Positions 1 to 10,851 of a stretch of 64,000 nucleotides of DNA are shown piece by piece. Made by a program: the position numbers and the translations under genes. The notes under the pieces were generated by a model. It was given only the letters and a program-made list of their open reading frames with translations, was not told the DNA's origin and did no database searches. How positions within the stretch are numbered: the first letter of the stretch is position 1; the number at the start of each line of letters is the position of its first letter. Source of the stretch: Scylla paramamosain (Eukaryota; Arthropoda; Malacostraca; Decapoda; Portunidae); assembly GCF_035594125.1 (NCBI RefSeq), contig NC_087166.1, forward strand, positions 17,389,766-17,453,765. The letters run 5' to 3'.

Positions 1-720
1 ATCCACCAATTTTTTACCACTGCCTTGACCTTGTATCCACTGTCCTTTACTTATAATCTGAACTGGAAATTTCACATCTCATCTCTAGCTAAAACAGCTT
101 CTATTAAGTTAGGCGTTCTGAGACGTGTCCGCCAGTTTTTCTCAACCCCCCCCAGCTGCTAAGTCTGTACAAGGGCCTTATCTGTTCATGTATGGAGTAT
201 GCTTCACATGTCTGGGGGGGTTCCACTCATATTGCTCTTCTAGACAGGGTGGTATCAAAAGCTTTTCGTCTCATCAACTCCTCTCCTCTAACTGACTGTC
301 TTCAGCCTCTCTCTCACCGTCGCAATGTCGCATCTCTAGCTGTCTTCCACCGCTATTCTCATGCTAACTGCTCTTCTGATCTTGCTAACTGCATACCTCC
401 CCTCCTCCTGCGGCCTCGCTCAACAAGACTTTCTTCTTTCTCTCACCCCTATTCTGTCCACCTCTCTAACGCAAGAGTTAACCAGTATCCTCAATCATTC
501 ATCCCTTTCTCTGGTGAACTGTGGTACTCCCTGCTTGCTTCTGTATTTCCACCTTCCTACGACTTGAATTCCTTCAAGAGGGAGGTTTCAAGACATTTAT
601 TCATCAATTTTTAACTTCTGCTTTGACCTATTTATTGGACTGGCATTTCAGTGGGCATTTTTTTATTGTATTTTTGTTGCCCTTGGCCAGTGTCCTTCCT
701 TCATGAAAAAAAAGAAAAGA
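1..720 (+). mobile_element. LINE-A (Jockey-like) 3' end, copy A
   Basis: This is the 3' end of a non-LTR retrotransposon that recurs at least nine times in the window. The region encodes the C-terminal tail of the reverse transcriptase polyprotein, readable from 192 to 614 (MEYASHVWGG at the start, then SSPLTDCLQPLSHRRNVASL, ending SFKREVSRHL). Upstream of 192 the frame is broken near a C-run at about 147-155. The 3' UTR ends in a conserved stretch (TTGGCCAGTGTCC) and an A-rich tail at about 704-719, directly against a satellite array. The copy runs off the left edge of the window. The Jockey-like label comes from the APE endonuclease plus RT organisation seen in fuller copies. Confidence 0.85.
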
Positions 721-1700
721 AGCGAAACAACACTCGTAGTACACGTTTTTTTTTTGTTCATATCATTTCAATTCCCATATCAGATATTTTGAATGCATTT
801 TAGCGTTTTGGTACATAATAATCTTAAAGACTCTCAAAATGCACTTTTATTCATAATGTTGTTCTGTTTCCCCTTAAAGAGTGTACTGCATAGGTTTTAG
901 TGTTTTGGTATGTAAGAAGCTCAAAAACATTTAAAAGACACGTCCTCGTTAATGTGGTTTTGTTTTCCCATATAGGATTTCTTCCATGCTATTTGATATT
1001 TTGTTGCCTAACACGCTCATCAACATCCAAATGACATGTTTCTGGTTATCTAGTCTCGTTACCCTATATCGGATGCTTTGGATGCATTTTGACGTTTTAG
1101 TACCGAACAAGCTCGAAAACACTCAAAACACACGTTTTTGATAATCATTTTCTGTTTCTGCAGAAAGGCTGTTTCGTTTGCGTTTTAGCGTTTTTGTACC
1201 TAAGGAGCTGAAAAACATTCAGAAGACACGATTTTTATGCATATGTTTTGTTTTCCAATATAGCGTGCTTTCCAGGTTTTGTTGAGTTTTCGTACATAAG
1301 AAGCTGAAAAGCACTCAAAAGACACGTTTTTGGTAATGCTGTTTTCTTTCTTCTATAGAGCGGTTTGCATCTATTTTGGCGTTTTGGTACCTAACATGCT
1401 AAAAAACACTCAAGTTACACATTTTTCGCGATGTTGTTCTAATTCGTCCTATTTGGTGATTTGTATGCATTTTGGGATTTTGGTCCTTAACATGCTGGTA
1501 ATCACTCATGATCTTGGTAATGATGTTCTGTTTCTCCAAATAGAGTACTATTCATGTGTTTTAGCGTTAAGGAGCTAAAAAGGAGCTAAAAAGGTGTCCG
1601 TTTCTGTTAATATCGTTTCGTTTCCTATATCAGATATTTGTTTTTTTTTTTTACTTTTTTGGTAACTAACAAGCTCAAATAAATTCAAAGGATTATAAAA
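721..1700 (+). repeat. ~96-bp degenerate satellite, forward array
   Basis: About ten diverged tandem units. The recurrent core GTTTTGGTACCTAA falls near 803, 901, 997, 1093, 1188, 1284, 1380, 1474, 1563 and 1657, giving a spacing of about 90-99 bp. Each unit carries in order a GCATTTTAGCG box, GTTTTGGTAC, AAGCTCAAAAACACTC, an ACACGTTTTTGGTAAT box and a TTCTGTTTC box. There is no coding content; short ORFs here are chance. Confidence 0.8.
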
Positions 1701-2042
1701 AATGCGTATTTTTAGTATGTCTAAGCTTATAAGGTACCAAAACCCCCCAAAATGCATGTAAAATACCCAATATGAGAAAGAAAACGATATGAACAGAAAC
1801 GTGTATGATGACTTTTTTTTTCCATTTTTTTTTTGATACCAAAACGATAAAACACATGATTAGCACTCTATATAGAGAAACAGATGATTATTACCAAAAA
1901 CATGATTTATGAGTGATTACCACCTTTTTAGGAACCAAAACACCAAAATGGATACACAAGCACCCTATAAGAAACAGAAAAAAAAAACATTGCTAAAAAC
2001 GTATAATATGAGTGTTTTTGCATTACAAATGTGTACAAAAAT
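1701..2042 (-). repeat. Same ~96-bp satellite, inverted array
   Basis: The satellite core appears here in reverse complement (GGTACCAAAAC near 1732, ATACCAAAACG near 1838, GAACCAAAACACC near 1931). The array therefore flips orientation at about 1690-1720. It ends where LINE-A copy B begins inside its coding region. Confidence 0.75.
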
Positions 2043-4438
2043 GGGAGTGAGAGAAAGAACAAAGTCTTGTGTAGCGAGGCCTCGGAAGGATGGGAGGCAT
2101 GCAGTTAGCAACATCAGAAGAGTAGTCAGCATGTAGAAGATATCAAGAGATGCAACAATGTGGCGATGCGAAAGAGGCTGAAGACAGTCAGTTAGAGGAG
2201 AGGAGTTCATGAGACGAAAAGCTTTTGATGCCACCCTCTCTAGAAGAGCGGTATGAGTGGAATCCCCTGGCCTTGTGAAGCATACTCCTTACATGGGCGG
2301 ATAAGGCCCCTGTACAGAGTTAGCAGCTGGGGAGGGTGAGAAAAACTGGAGAGACGTCTTAGAACGCCTAAACTTACAGAAGCTATTTTAGCTGGAGATG
2401 AAATGTGGAGTTTCCAGTTTAGATTATAAGAAAAGGACAGACCGAGGATGTTCAATGTAAAAGAAGTGGAGTTGAGTGACAGTTGAGTGTCCATGAAGAA
2501 GAGGGGATAGTTGTCTGAAACTCTGTGTCGAACTGATAGATGGAGAAATTGAGTTTTTGAAGCATTGAACAATACTAAGTTAGCTTTATCCTAATTGGAA
2601 ATTTTAGAGGTCAGACGTCAGGTGTTCAATGGCTTCCATGCGTGAACTGTTTACTTCCTAAAGGATTGGACATCTACGAAACGACGTGGAAAAGTACAGG
2701 GTGGTATCATCACCGTAGGAGTGGATAAGACAAGAAGTTTGGTTTAGAAGATCGTTGATGAATAATAGGAAGAGAGTGGATGATAGGACAGAACCCTGAG
2801 GAACACCACTGTTAATAGATTTAAGAGAAAAACAGCGACCGTCTACCACAGCAGCAATAGAACGGTCAGAAAGGAAACTTGAGATGAAGTTACAGAGAGA
2901 AGGATAGAAACCGTAGGAGGGTAGTTTGGAAATCAAAGCTTTGTGCCAGACTCTATCAAAAGCTTTTGATATGTCCAAGGCAACAGCAAAAGTTTCACCA
3001 AAATCTCTAAAAGAGGATGACCAAGACTCAATAAGGAAAGCCAGATCACCAGTAGAGCGGCCTTGACGGAACCCGTACTGGCGATCAGATAGAAGGTTGT
3101 GAAGTGATAGATATTTAAGAATCTTCCTGTTGAGGATAGATTCAAAATCTTTAGATAAGTAGGATATTAAAGCAATAGGACGGTATTTTAAGACATTAGA
3201 ACGGTCACCTTTTTTTAGAAACAGACTGTATGTAGGCAAACTTCCAACAAGAAGGAAAGGTAGATGTTGACAAACAGATTTGAGAGAGTTTGACAATGCA
3301 AGGTGGAAGCACGGAGGCGCAGTTTCGGAGGACAATAGTCAGGTCCATAAGCCTTCCGAGGGTCTAGGCCAGCGAAGGCATAGATAACATCGTTGCGAGG
3401 AATTTCAATAGTTTGCATGAAGTAGTCAGAGGGTGGAGGAGAGGGAGGAACAAACGCTGAATCGTCTAAGGTAGAGGTTCTAGCAAAAAGGAAGAAAAAA
3501 CACATTTTAGAGGTAGATGTGATAGCAGTTGTGCCATCTGGTTGAAATAAAAGAGGGAAAGAAGAAGCAAAATAATTAAAGATGTTTTTGGCTAGGTGTC
3601 AGAAGTCATGAGGGGAGATTTTGACACTTTATATTGATGAAGGAATTATTTGGCTAGTCAAAGAGCAAACTTGGCATGGTTACGGGCAGAAATATGAAGC
3701 GCATGAGATTCTGGTGATGGAAGGCTCAAGTACCTTTTGTGGGCCATCTCTTTATCATGTATAACACGAGAACAGGCTGTGTTAAAACAAGGTTTGGAAC
3801 GTTTAGGTCAAGAAAAAGAGTGAGGAATATACGCCTCCATGCCAGACACTGTCACCTCTATTATGCGCTCGGCACACAGACACGGAAGCAATAGTCATTC
3901 CAAGGAAAATCAGCATTATATCTCCTCTAGTCCCTCCAGAGGAGATATTATGTAGAGCAGAGGCAAAACGCCAGAGGCACGTCCACTTAGGGGATCCTGG
4001 GGAGGGATTGGAGCGATATGACAAAATACAGATATGAGATTATGATCGGGGAAGCCCAATGGAGAAGAAAGGGCAGTAGCATAAGCAGAAGGATTAGATG
4101 TTAGGAAAAGGTCAATAAAGTTGAGTGTATCTCCAAGACGATCAGAAATATGAGTAGAGTGTTGCACCAATTGATCTAAGCTGTCGAGGATAGCCAAGTT
4201 AAAGGCTATTTCACCAGGATAGTCAGTGAAAGGAGAGGAAAGCCAAAGTTAGTGGTGAACAAAAGGCAAAAGGGATCAGTTAGAATGTGCTCCACTTTTG
4301 AATTTAAGTAGTCAAAGAATTTTTTATAATCAGAGGAGTTAGGAGAGAGGTATACAGCATAGATAAATTTAGTTTGAGAGTAACTTTGTAGTCGCACCCA
4401 AATGGTGGTACCATTTCGGCAGGTGTCTACTGTCTCCT
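2043..4438 (-). mobile_element. LINE-A copy B, internally deleted
   Basis: Minus-strand LINE-A copy truncated at its 3' side (low coordinates). It begins within the RT C-terminal tail. Recognisable pieces are the RT (2658-3335, with [36 protein letters not shown] and a damaged catalytic box reading SYGDD instead of SYADD) and parts of the EN-RT linker and endonuclease up to 4400. At about 4410 the sequence jumps from the endonuclease region straight to the 5'-terminal motif (TTTCGGCAGGTGTCTACTG at 4414-4432). The same motif ends copy E at 44021-44045, so the true 5' end is kept but the 5' UTR and endonuclease N-terminus are deleted. Many frameshifts; not functional. Confidence 0.85.
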
Positions 4439-4750
4439 GGTGAGGTAGGGCTGGCTGGCTGGTGAGGTAGGGGTGGCTACCTGGTGAAGTAGGGTTGGCT
4501 GGTGAGGGAAGTGGGGCTGGTTGACTGGTGAGGGAAGGAGGGATGTCTGGATTGGGAGGGAGCGAAGGCTGGCTGGTGAAGTAGGGAGAGCTGGCTGGTG
4601 AGGGAGGAAGACCTGGCTGACTAGTAAGGGAGGAATAGCTGGCTGGTGAGGGAGGGCTGGCTAGTGAGGGAAGTGGAGGTGGCCGACTGCTGAGGAAAGG
4701 AGCTTGGGAAGGCTGGCTGGTAAGGAAGGGTGAGCTGTCTGGTGAAGCAG
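4439..4750. repeat. Minisatellite of GGCTGGCTGGTGAGGGAGG-like units
   Basis: About ten irregular units of roughly 22-35 bp built on GGCTGGCTGGTGAGG or GGCTGGTGAAGTAGGG, starting exactly where LINE-A copy B reaches its 5' end. Purine and G rich on the plus strand; non-coding. Confidence 0.75.
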
Positions 4751-5346
4751 TGCTGGTAAAACCTTTAAACAGTGAGTTTTAATATTTTTAAATCAAATAT
4801 TAAAGTATAAAGAAATACAAATACATACGTAAATGTTGTTTATTCCGCTGCTCCTATAAAGAATTATATTGAGGAATTTGGCTTATTTCTGAAATACTTT
4901 TGGTATTTTTTTGGTGAACACTTTTCATGCCTGTGTTCACTATATCACTGTACTACTGTAGGTGAACGCTTAGGCCACAGGACTTTCCAGTCCTGGAATT
5001 GATCATCGCATCATCCATCTGCCTCTTGCGCCCTGCTATTTATAGGTAAAGTATGTGATTATTTCCAATAAACCACAATAATTACAGCAATATACAACAC
5101 TAACATAAAAAAAAAAGAAGCAATAATTTACTTTGTCTTATTAGACATAATTTACCTCATTAGTCTTTGCCTGAGGTACTATGATTTATAAACTGAATTG
5201 CGGTCGCAAATAGTATTACTAGTAGCTGAAATATTCATCCCAATTTTCTTTGCTTTATTTTTGCAGAACTGTGAAGACAAAAAAAAAGAAAGTGAAGAGT
5301 TGAGACTGCAAAACTCGAATTTTACCCTGCAGTGCCCACCGCTGTA

Positions 5347-5383
<37 letters not shown>

Positions 5384-5984
5384 CATCTTTCAGTAACGTT
5401 ATTACTGTGCCCACTTTATCTTATCCGCTGCCTATGGCCTTATCTCTACAAGGGCGATAAGAGCCATGTTGATAACATCTCTCCAGGATCTTGTTAGTTA
5501 TTCACCACAATAACCCTGAGTTTGACCTCAGGAAAAGTGATACTCATTTCCATCAGCATAGTTTCACGTGTCAACAAACCACATAAGCAAGACACATTTA
5601 GCACTGCCTTTCCAAGTGTGTGTGATAACCAGCTCTGTTATACAGGTAAAATTATTTACACAGAATACTATGTTGTTTCAAGGAGTGTTGGTCAGCTGCT
5701 GACTTAACAGCTGTCAAGGTATGGATGTAGGCATGAATTCAAATGTATACGTACATATCAGTGAATCTGCTTTATATACTACATCAACTAGTTATGTTTC
5801 CGTGTGTGGATTTTATGTCCGCCTTAAGAATCGGGTGGTAGGACTTGAGAGTAAGAGGCAGGAACTGGGAGGTGGAACCTCAGATGTTTAGATGAAGGAG
5901 AATGGAATTAATACTCGTAGGATGCAGATTGTATTTAGAGGTAGCTAACTGAATTTAAGACAATTTCAGTTGGAGTTAAGATTT
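4751..5984. other. Unassigned AT-rich spacer
   Basis: No coding similarity or element boundary could be recognised apart from a (CA)n microsatellite at 5348-5381. A perfect 6-bp hairpin (CCTGAG..CTCAGG) lies near 5515-5532. The ORFs at 5198-5497 and 5522-5707 lack recognisable motifs and one runs through the CA repeat. Confidence 0.5.
5348..5381. repeat. (CA)17 microsatellite
   Basis: Uninterrupted CA dinucleotide run of 34 bp. Confidence 0.95.
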
Positions 5985-6853
5985 TGATTTGATGTGATTT
6001 ATGCTGAAGCGCTGCAAGATCGTGGTTAAAATATTTGTACTTTATTTTATTTATGTTATGGCGCCGTAACATCATGGTTGAAATATTAATATAAAAATAA
6101 AACTATGGAATGGTTGAAATATTAAAAATCACAAAAAAAAAAAAAATATACACATAAAAAAAGAAGGATGAACTATCAAAAACTTAAGTGCTAAAAATGA
6201 GAGGGTTGGTATGTTTATGAATTAATTAATTTGATTTCAATTAATTTAATTTAAAGTGAGGGGGTAATAACCCCACTGACCAAGACCAGTGTCTGGCGTT
6301 GTTCGTTCCGTACCGAAGACACTGACCCCACTGACCCAGATATCTGGCGTTGTTCGTTATGTGCCCAACTGACCCAACTGACCAACTGACCCAACTAACC
6401 CAGGCCCCAAGACCCAGTGTTGTTCGTTATGTGTCTTCCTCACTTGCCTACATGTTCTCCCAGTGCAATGATAAAGTTCTGCCCAGTACTGTATTACTGA
6501 TAAAATAAACAGAAGAACAGTAAAGAGGTAATCCATATTTTTTTTTTAAAGACCAGCCTTTTTCACGAACATAAGAACCTCATGACCCGGGAAGAGAGCC
6601 CTCTCTCCAAGTATCACCGACATCTGGAAAGTCCCATCCTCATCATGGACACATAAAAGATATCGCTTCTGCAGATCCACCAGACTGGGACACTCCACTA
6701 GAAAGTGTCGCACTATAAGAGGAACTGGGCACTCATTACAAAATGGCTGAGTGGAATGTGTGTGATCCGTCCGGGAACGGACCAGTGCAGTCTATGAGCG
6801 GCGCTCCTGCACATGGACATACGACCATGTAGGGAAAATTACAGAACTTCTCT

Positions 6854-7334
6854 TGTAGCAAAGGTGAGGTGCTACTTGGCCGCCCGGAAGTTGCTCAAGC
6901 GAGAAGTGTAGGCTCCCAACTATGACTCTTGGTCATAGCAGTGTTAGTCCTTGAAGGGTAACAGTTTCCAGTGTCATAACAGTGTAGCTCTGGCAAAGGA
7001 AACTTAGCCTGGGTATTCTCTGTTTATTCAGCAAAAACATGAACAATATATACAAAAATTACTAAACATAACAAACGACACACAAAATTATAGAAAAAGG
7101 GAGTGTATGTGTGTGTGTATGTCTGTGTGAAGAAAGGAGTAATAAGATGTATTGAGAAGATGTGTAACACATGTGTCAAAGAGCGTGCACAGAATGTGTA
7201 CAGTAAGAGAATGTATAGAGTGAGGATAGAAGAGATGAAAGACAAAAATCTGTGCAGTAGAGAGAGTGAAAACGGAAGGGTGAAAATATAACAGAAAACG
7301 GAGTGCTAGGAGCGGTGACTTGTGTCCCGCTACA
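6854..7334 (-). repeat. Gypsy-1 3' LTR
   Basis: 481-bp LTR. It starts TGTAGCAAAGG and ends CGCTACA on the plus strand, giving 6-bp inverted tips TGTAGC/GCTACA. It differs from the other LTR at about seven positions, including one TA/TTA and one CA/CACA indel. Confidence 0.95.
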
Positions 7335-7347
7335 GTATTCCCCTCCT
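7335..7347 (-). other. Gypsy-1 polypurine tract
   Basis: On the element strand the sequence AGGAGGGGAATAC immediately precedes the 3' LTR. This is the expected position of the plus-strand primer of reverse transcription. It overlaps the last base pairs of the pol ORF. Confidence 0.7.
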
Positions 7348-10300
7348 AGTGACGAGGTAGGAGGAACGTAACCGTCTTCTGGTGCCGAGTGGTGTTGGTG
7401 GCGACGTTCTGGCCGATGGTGGTGATGACGGCCGGGTCACTGTGAAGGAGGTAGGCAGGCTTGACTCGGTTGATGGAGATGGTCTCAGCCTTACCATCCT
7501 TGTCCACAGTGACCGTCTTTCTCCTCCTGCTCAGGACTTTGTAGGGGCCTTGGTAGGGCTGCTGCAGGGGCTTCTTCACAGCGTCAACCCTGACGAACAC
7601 GTGCGTGCAAGTGTCCAGATCCTGGCTGACAAAAGTCTTGGAGGGTGACTTGCGAGGCTGGACAGGCTGCAGACGCTGCATGAAGTCAGAGAGGTTGGCA
7701 GCAAAGTCCTGAACGCTGCAAGGAGTAGAGCGAGGTGCAGGAGTTAGGAGTTCGCCAGGTAACCTGAGCTTGGTACCATAAACGAGCTCGGCGGAGGAGT
7801 GGTGTAGGTCTTCCTTTAGTGATGTCCGTATGCCAAGGAGGACGAGAGGAAGTGCCTGGAACCAGTCTGCACGTGTGGCAGAGGCAGCTAAGGAAGACTT
7901 CAGCTGACGGTGGAATCTCTCAACGGTGCCGTTTGCCTGCGGGTGGTAACTGGCTGTCCTGAAGCGTTGGATGCCTAGTAGTGACATCACCTTGTTCCAC
8001 ATACTGGACTCGAACTGGCTGCCACGGTCAGAAGTGAGGCTGAGAGGGACACCGAACCTGGAGATCCAAGTAGTGAAGAAGGCACGTGCGACGGAGTCCG
8101 TTGTGATGTCAGCCAAAGGTGCAGCTTCCGGCCAGCGTGTGAAACGGTCGACGCAGGTGAGAAGGTACCGGTAACCGTCAGAGTAGGGTAGTGGTCCAAC
8201 GAGGTCGACATGCACGTGGTCGAACCGTGAAGAGACTGGAGTGAAGGCGGCCGCAGGAGAGCGTGTGTGTCGCCACATCTTGGAGGCTTGGCACTTGACA
8301 CATGTGAGGGTCCACAGCCTGACGTCTTTGTTGATGCCAGACCAGATAAAGCGTGAGGTCATCATCTGCTGAGATGCTCGGATGCCAGGGTGGGAGAGGT
8401 CGTGCAGCTGACGAAAAACACGATACCGGTGGGTCTTCGGCAGGTAGGGCCGACAGGAATCGGTGGAAGTGTCAGCGTAAAGGTGCACTGTGGTTCCTGG
8501 GAGTTGTATCTTCTTCATCTGTAGTGCGGGGTTGTCTTGGAGTTGCCGCAGCTCTTCATCGTTGGCCTGGTCAGCAGCGATGGCAGTGTAGTCGATGGGA
8601 GAAGATGACACAGCAGAGATGTTGCGCGAGAGAGCATCAGCTGGGGCGTTGTGTTCACCTTTGACGTAGCGCAAATCCGTAGTGAACTGCGAGATGAAGT
8701 CGATGTGACGCAGTTGTCGCGGTGAACAGGAGGTCTTGATGTGCAGGGACTTCGAAGTGAGTGGCTTGTGGTCGGTGTATACATGGAAGTTGCGACCTTC
8801 CACGAAGTACCGGAAACGCTTGATGGCCTTGTAGACGGCGAGAAGTTCCCTGTCGTAAGTACTGTACTTGGATTCCGCCTTGTTAAATTTCTTTGAGAAG
8901 AAAGAGAGCGGTTTCCAACCTCCGTCGACATACTGCTGTAGAACTGCTCCGATGCCGATGTCAGAAGCGTCTGTGGCGATAGAGATGATGCCATCTGGGG
9001 CAGGGAAGCTGAGAGGTGAGACGGAGCTGAGAGCTTGTTTTGCTGCTGTGAAAGCTTCCTCAGTGGCTGGAGTCCAGACTAAGGAGATGGACTGTCCTTT
9101 CTTGCAAGGCTTGATCATCGCGTAGAGCGGCTGAAGAAGTAGTGAGCAGCTGGGGATGAAGCGGTTGTAGTAGTTCAACATCCCCAGGAATTGCTTGAGT
9201 TGGCGCTGTGTTGTAGGCTTGGGGAAGTTCTGGATGGACTCGCACTTTTCTTGCAGTGGAGTGATGCCTTCCAAGGAGACAGTGTGGCCAAGGAAGGTGA
9301 TGGAGGGAACCCCAAACACAGACTTGTCGACGTTGACTTGCACCCCGTAGTCTTGCAAACGGGTGAGTACTTGCTGGAGGTGCTGTTGGTGCGTCTCTGC
9401 GTCAGGACTGGCGATGAGGAGGTCGTCGATGTACGCGAAGCAGAAGGAGAGACCTCGAAGGACTTCGTCAATGAAGCGTTGGAAGGTTTGAGCGGCATTC
9501 CTCAAACCAAAGGGCATCCTGACGTACTCGAACAATCCGAAGGGTGTGATGAGAGCAGTCTTCGGAATGTCCGCTGGAAGGACGGGGATGTGGTGAAAAG
9601 CTTTCACAAGGTCGATCCTCGAGAAGTAGGTGCAGCCGGAGAGCTGAGAAGAGAACTCCTGGATGTTAGGCACTGGGTACCTGTCCTCGACGGTGCGCGA
9701 GTTGAGAGCGCGGTAGTCTCCACATAGTCGTAGTTCGCCATTTTTCTTAGGCACGATGTGGAGAGCGGAAGACCAGTTGCTGGAGCTGGGCCGTATGATG
9801 CCTTGCTGAATGAGGGACTCGAACTCTGCCTTGGCTTGTCTGGCGCGCTCTGGAGCTAGGCGGCGGGCCTTGGCGTGGGTAGGAGGTCCCTTGGTCTCGA
9901 TGTGGTGCGAGACGTGGTGTGTGACCGGCTTGCTGGCTGAGTACGGCTGCGTCAGCGTAGGGAAGGACTTCAGCAGGGAGGAGAACTGGTGGTCTGCCTT
10001 GACGAGGGAGATCTGCGTGCTCTCACCATGAGTGACCTGTCCCTTTGTTGTGACTGAGGTGAGAGGATCGAGCAGCTTCCGACCCTTGATGTCCACTAGG
10101 AGACCGAAGTGTCGGAGGAAGTCAGCACCTAGAATTGGTTGCGTGACAGCTGCTACGTAGAACGTCCACTCGAAGGTACGGCGGAGGTTCAGGTGAAGTT
10201 GCAAGGTGCGTCGCTTGTACACAGGAATCTCCGTACCATTGGCGGCGTGAAGGTGAAGGAGGGGAGGCAACGTCCGGTGTACACCAGGGGCAGGGAGAAT

Positions 10301-10417
10301 ACTGACGTCTGCACCAGAGTCGATGAGGAACTTGGTCCGGGAGAGAGGGTCATACAACTTCAGTAGCGCAGACGAGGTGTCGCGAACACTATGCGCCGCT
10401 AGTGCTCGCTGTTGGGG
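7346..10417 (-). CDS. pol: Gypsy-1 Pol polyprotein (protease, RT, RNase H, integrase)
   Basis: Open frame of about 1003 residues from 10357 to the stop at 7346. It continues open upstream to the frameshift site at 10417, so no start codon of its own is needed; the first residue of the shorter ORF would be a TTG codon and there is an in-frame path through the gag end. Domains, numbered from 10357: aspartic protease with LIDSG (Asp13) and ILGAD at 75-79; RT about 165-340 with Asp249 in RIDLVKAFH and YIDD at 309-312; RNase H with Asp463, Glu504, Asp529 and Asp574; integrase zinc finger His652, His656, Cys686, Cys689; integrase core Asp718, Asp777, Glu813, a DD(35)E spacing; a C-terminal GPY-type module (QPYQGPYKV). 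No chromodomain was recognised. All catalytic residues are present and there is no stop, so this could still be an active polyprotein. Antisense ORFs inside it are shadows. Confidence 0.95.
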   Translation of the reverse strand, partial: PQQRALAAHSVRDTSSALLKLYDPLSRTKFLIDSGADVSILPAPGVHRTLPPLLHLHAANGTEIPVYKRRTLQLHLNLRRTFEWTFYVAAVTQPILGADFLRHFGLLVDIKGRKLLDPLTSVTTKGQVTHGESTQISLVKADHQFSSLLKSFPTLTQPYSASKPVTHHVSHHIETKGPPTHAKARRLAPERARQAKAEFESLIQQGIIRPSSSNWSSALHIVPKKNGELRLCGDYRALNSRTVEDRYPVPNIQEFSSQLSGCTYFSRIDLVKAFHHIPVLPADIPKTALITPFGLFEYVRMPFGLRNAAQTFQRFIDEVLRGLSFCFAYIDDLLIASPDAETHQQHLQQVLTRLQDYGVQVNVDKSVFGVPSITFLGHTVSLEGITPLQEKCESIQNFPKPTTQRQLKQFLGMLNYYNRFIPSCSLLLQPLYAMIKPCKKGQSISLVWTPATEEAFTAAKQALSSVSPLSFPAPDGIISIATDASDIGIGAVLQQYVDGGWKPLSFFSKKFNKAESKYSTYDRELLAVYKAIKRFRYFVEGRNFHVYTDHKPLTSKSLHIKTSCSPRQLRHIDFISQFTTDLRYVKGEHNAPADALSRNISAVSSSPIDYTAIAADQANDEELRQLQDNPALQMKKIQLPGTTVHLYADTSTDSCRPYLPKTHRYRVFRQLHDLSHPGIRASQQMMTSRFIWSGINKDVRLWTLTCVKCQASKMWRHTRSPAAAFTPVSSRFDHVHVDLVGPLPYSDGYRYLLTCVDRFTRWPEAAPLADITTDSVARAFFTTWISRFGVPLSLTSDRGSQFESSMWNKVMSLLGIQRFRTASYHPQANGTVERFHRQLKSSLAASATRADWFQALPLVLLGIRTSLKEDLHHSSAELVYGTKLRLPGELLTPAPRSTPCSVQDFAANLSDFMQRLQPVQPRKSPSKTFVSQDLDTCTHVFVRVDAVKKPLQQPYQGPYKVLSRRRKTVTVDKDGKAETISINRVKPAYLLHSDPAVITTIGQNVATNTTRHQKTVTFLLPRH

Positions 10418-10423
10418 TTTAAA
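10382..10423 (-). promoter_or_regulatory. Gag-Pol -1 programmed frameshift signal
   Basis: On the element strand the heptamer T TTA AAC (plus-strand 10417-10423) sits in the gag frame. It is followed by a 7-nt spacer (10410-10416) and then a stem GCGAGCAC (10402-10409) pairing with GTGTTCGC (10382-10389) around a 12-nt loop that contains the gag stop TAG (10399-10401). A -1 slip after AAC gives exactly the open pol frame (CCC CAA CAG CGA). Slippery heptamer, spacer and stem match the classic retroviral and retrotransposon arrangement. Confidence 0.8.
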
Positions 10424-10815
10424 GACTTGGCGAAGGTACAGGGAGCCTTACAATTTCTTGCGTCTTTCCCGAACTCTTCATGGTAGTAGCAGAAACTAGA
10501 AGTCTCCGGCGTCTTACTCTTTGAACGCTGGCGGCGCCGGAAGTAGTGTCTGGAGGAAGAACGCGAACATGAGCATGAGCGTTCTCTGAGCTCTCTCCGA
10601 AGATCTCTCACTTCAAGTCTAAGCTGTGAGATGAGCTCAACAAGTTGCTTGGTACCGTCTTCTGCTGAGATGGAGGCTACGGAGTCGACGTCATCAGGCA
10701 TTGTGCTGAGTGGACCACCACGTGACTGTGTAAAGTACACTACAGGCGCCGGAAAGTCCGGGAGCCACAGCGGTGAGGAGTGAAGGCGTGAGGCGCCGGT
10801 GTGACCGGGTGCCAC
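10399..10815 (-). CDS. gag: Gypsy-1 Gag remnant with zinc-finger-like C-terminus
   Basis: Open frame of up to 138 codons ending at the TAG inside the frameshift stem-loop. The first ATG in frame begins MPDDVDSVASIS (near 10701); the ORF upstream of it has no ATG, only a GTG at 10815. Visible parts: an N-terminal PLWLPDFPAPVVYF stretch that resembles the start of Gypsy capsid regions, a leucine/arginine heptad-like helix (LISQLRLEVRDLRRELRER), an Arg/Ser-rich basic tract, and a Cys/His cluster CYYHEEFGKDARNCKAPC like the nucleic-acid-binding end of related Gags. Family Gags are usually 300-450 residues, so most of the capsid appears lost by an internal deletion near 10720. Whether this short protein is made is uncertain. 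Confidence 0.65.
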   Translation of the reverse strand: MAPGHTGASRLHSSPLWLPDFPAPVVYFTQSRGGPLSTMPDDVDSVASISAEDGTKQLVELISQLRLEVRDLRRELRERSCSCSRSSSRHYFRRRQRSKSKTPETSSFCYYHEEFGKDARNCKAPCTFAKSLNPNSEH

Positions 10816-10851
10816 AGCGGTGAGAGATGCCGAATTGGGGCAATGTCACTT

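Noticed and set aside
721..2042. CRISPR-like regular repeats
   Set aside because: Units are contiguous, diverged and without unique spacers, in a clearly eukaryotic context; it is a satellite.
9191..9727. Plus-strand ORF of 178 codons and other plus-strand ORFs between 7382 and 10366
   Set aside because: They are antisense to the intact Gypsy-1 pol and show no motifs of their own.
10357..10357. TTG as the Gypsy-1 pol start
   Set aside because: Eukaryotic context and the frameshift cassette show Pol is made as a Gag-Pol fusion; the TTG is only where an ORF caller begins.
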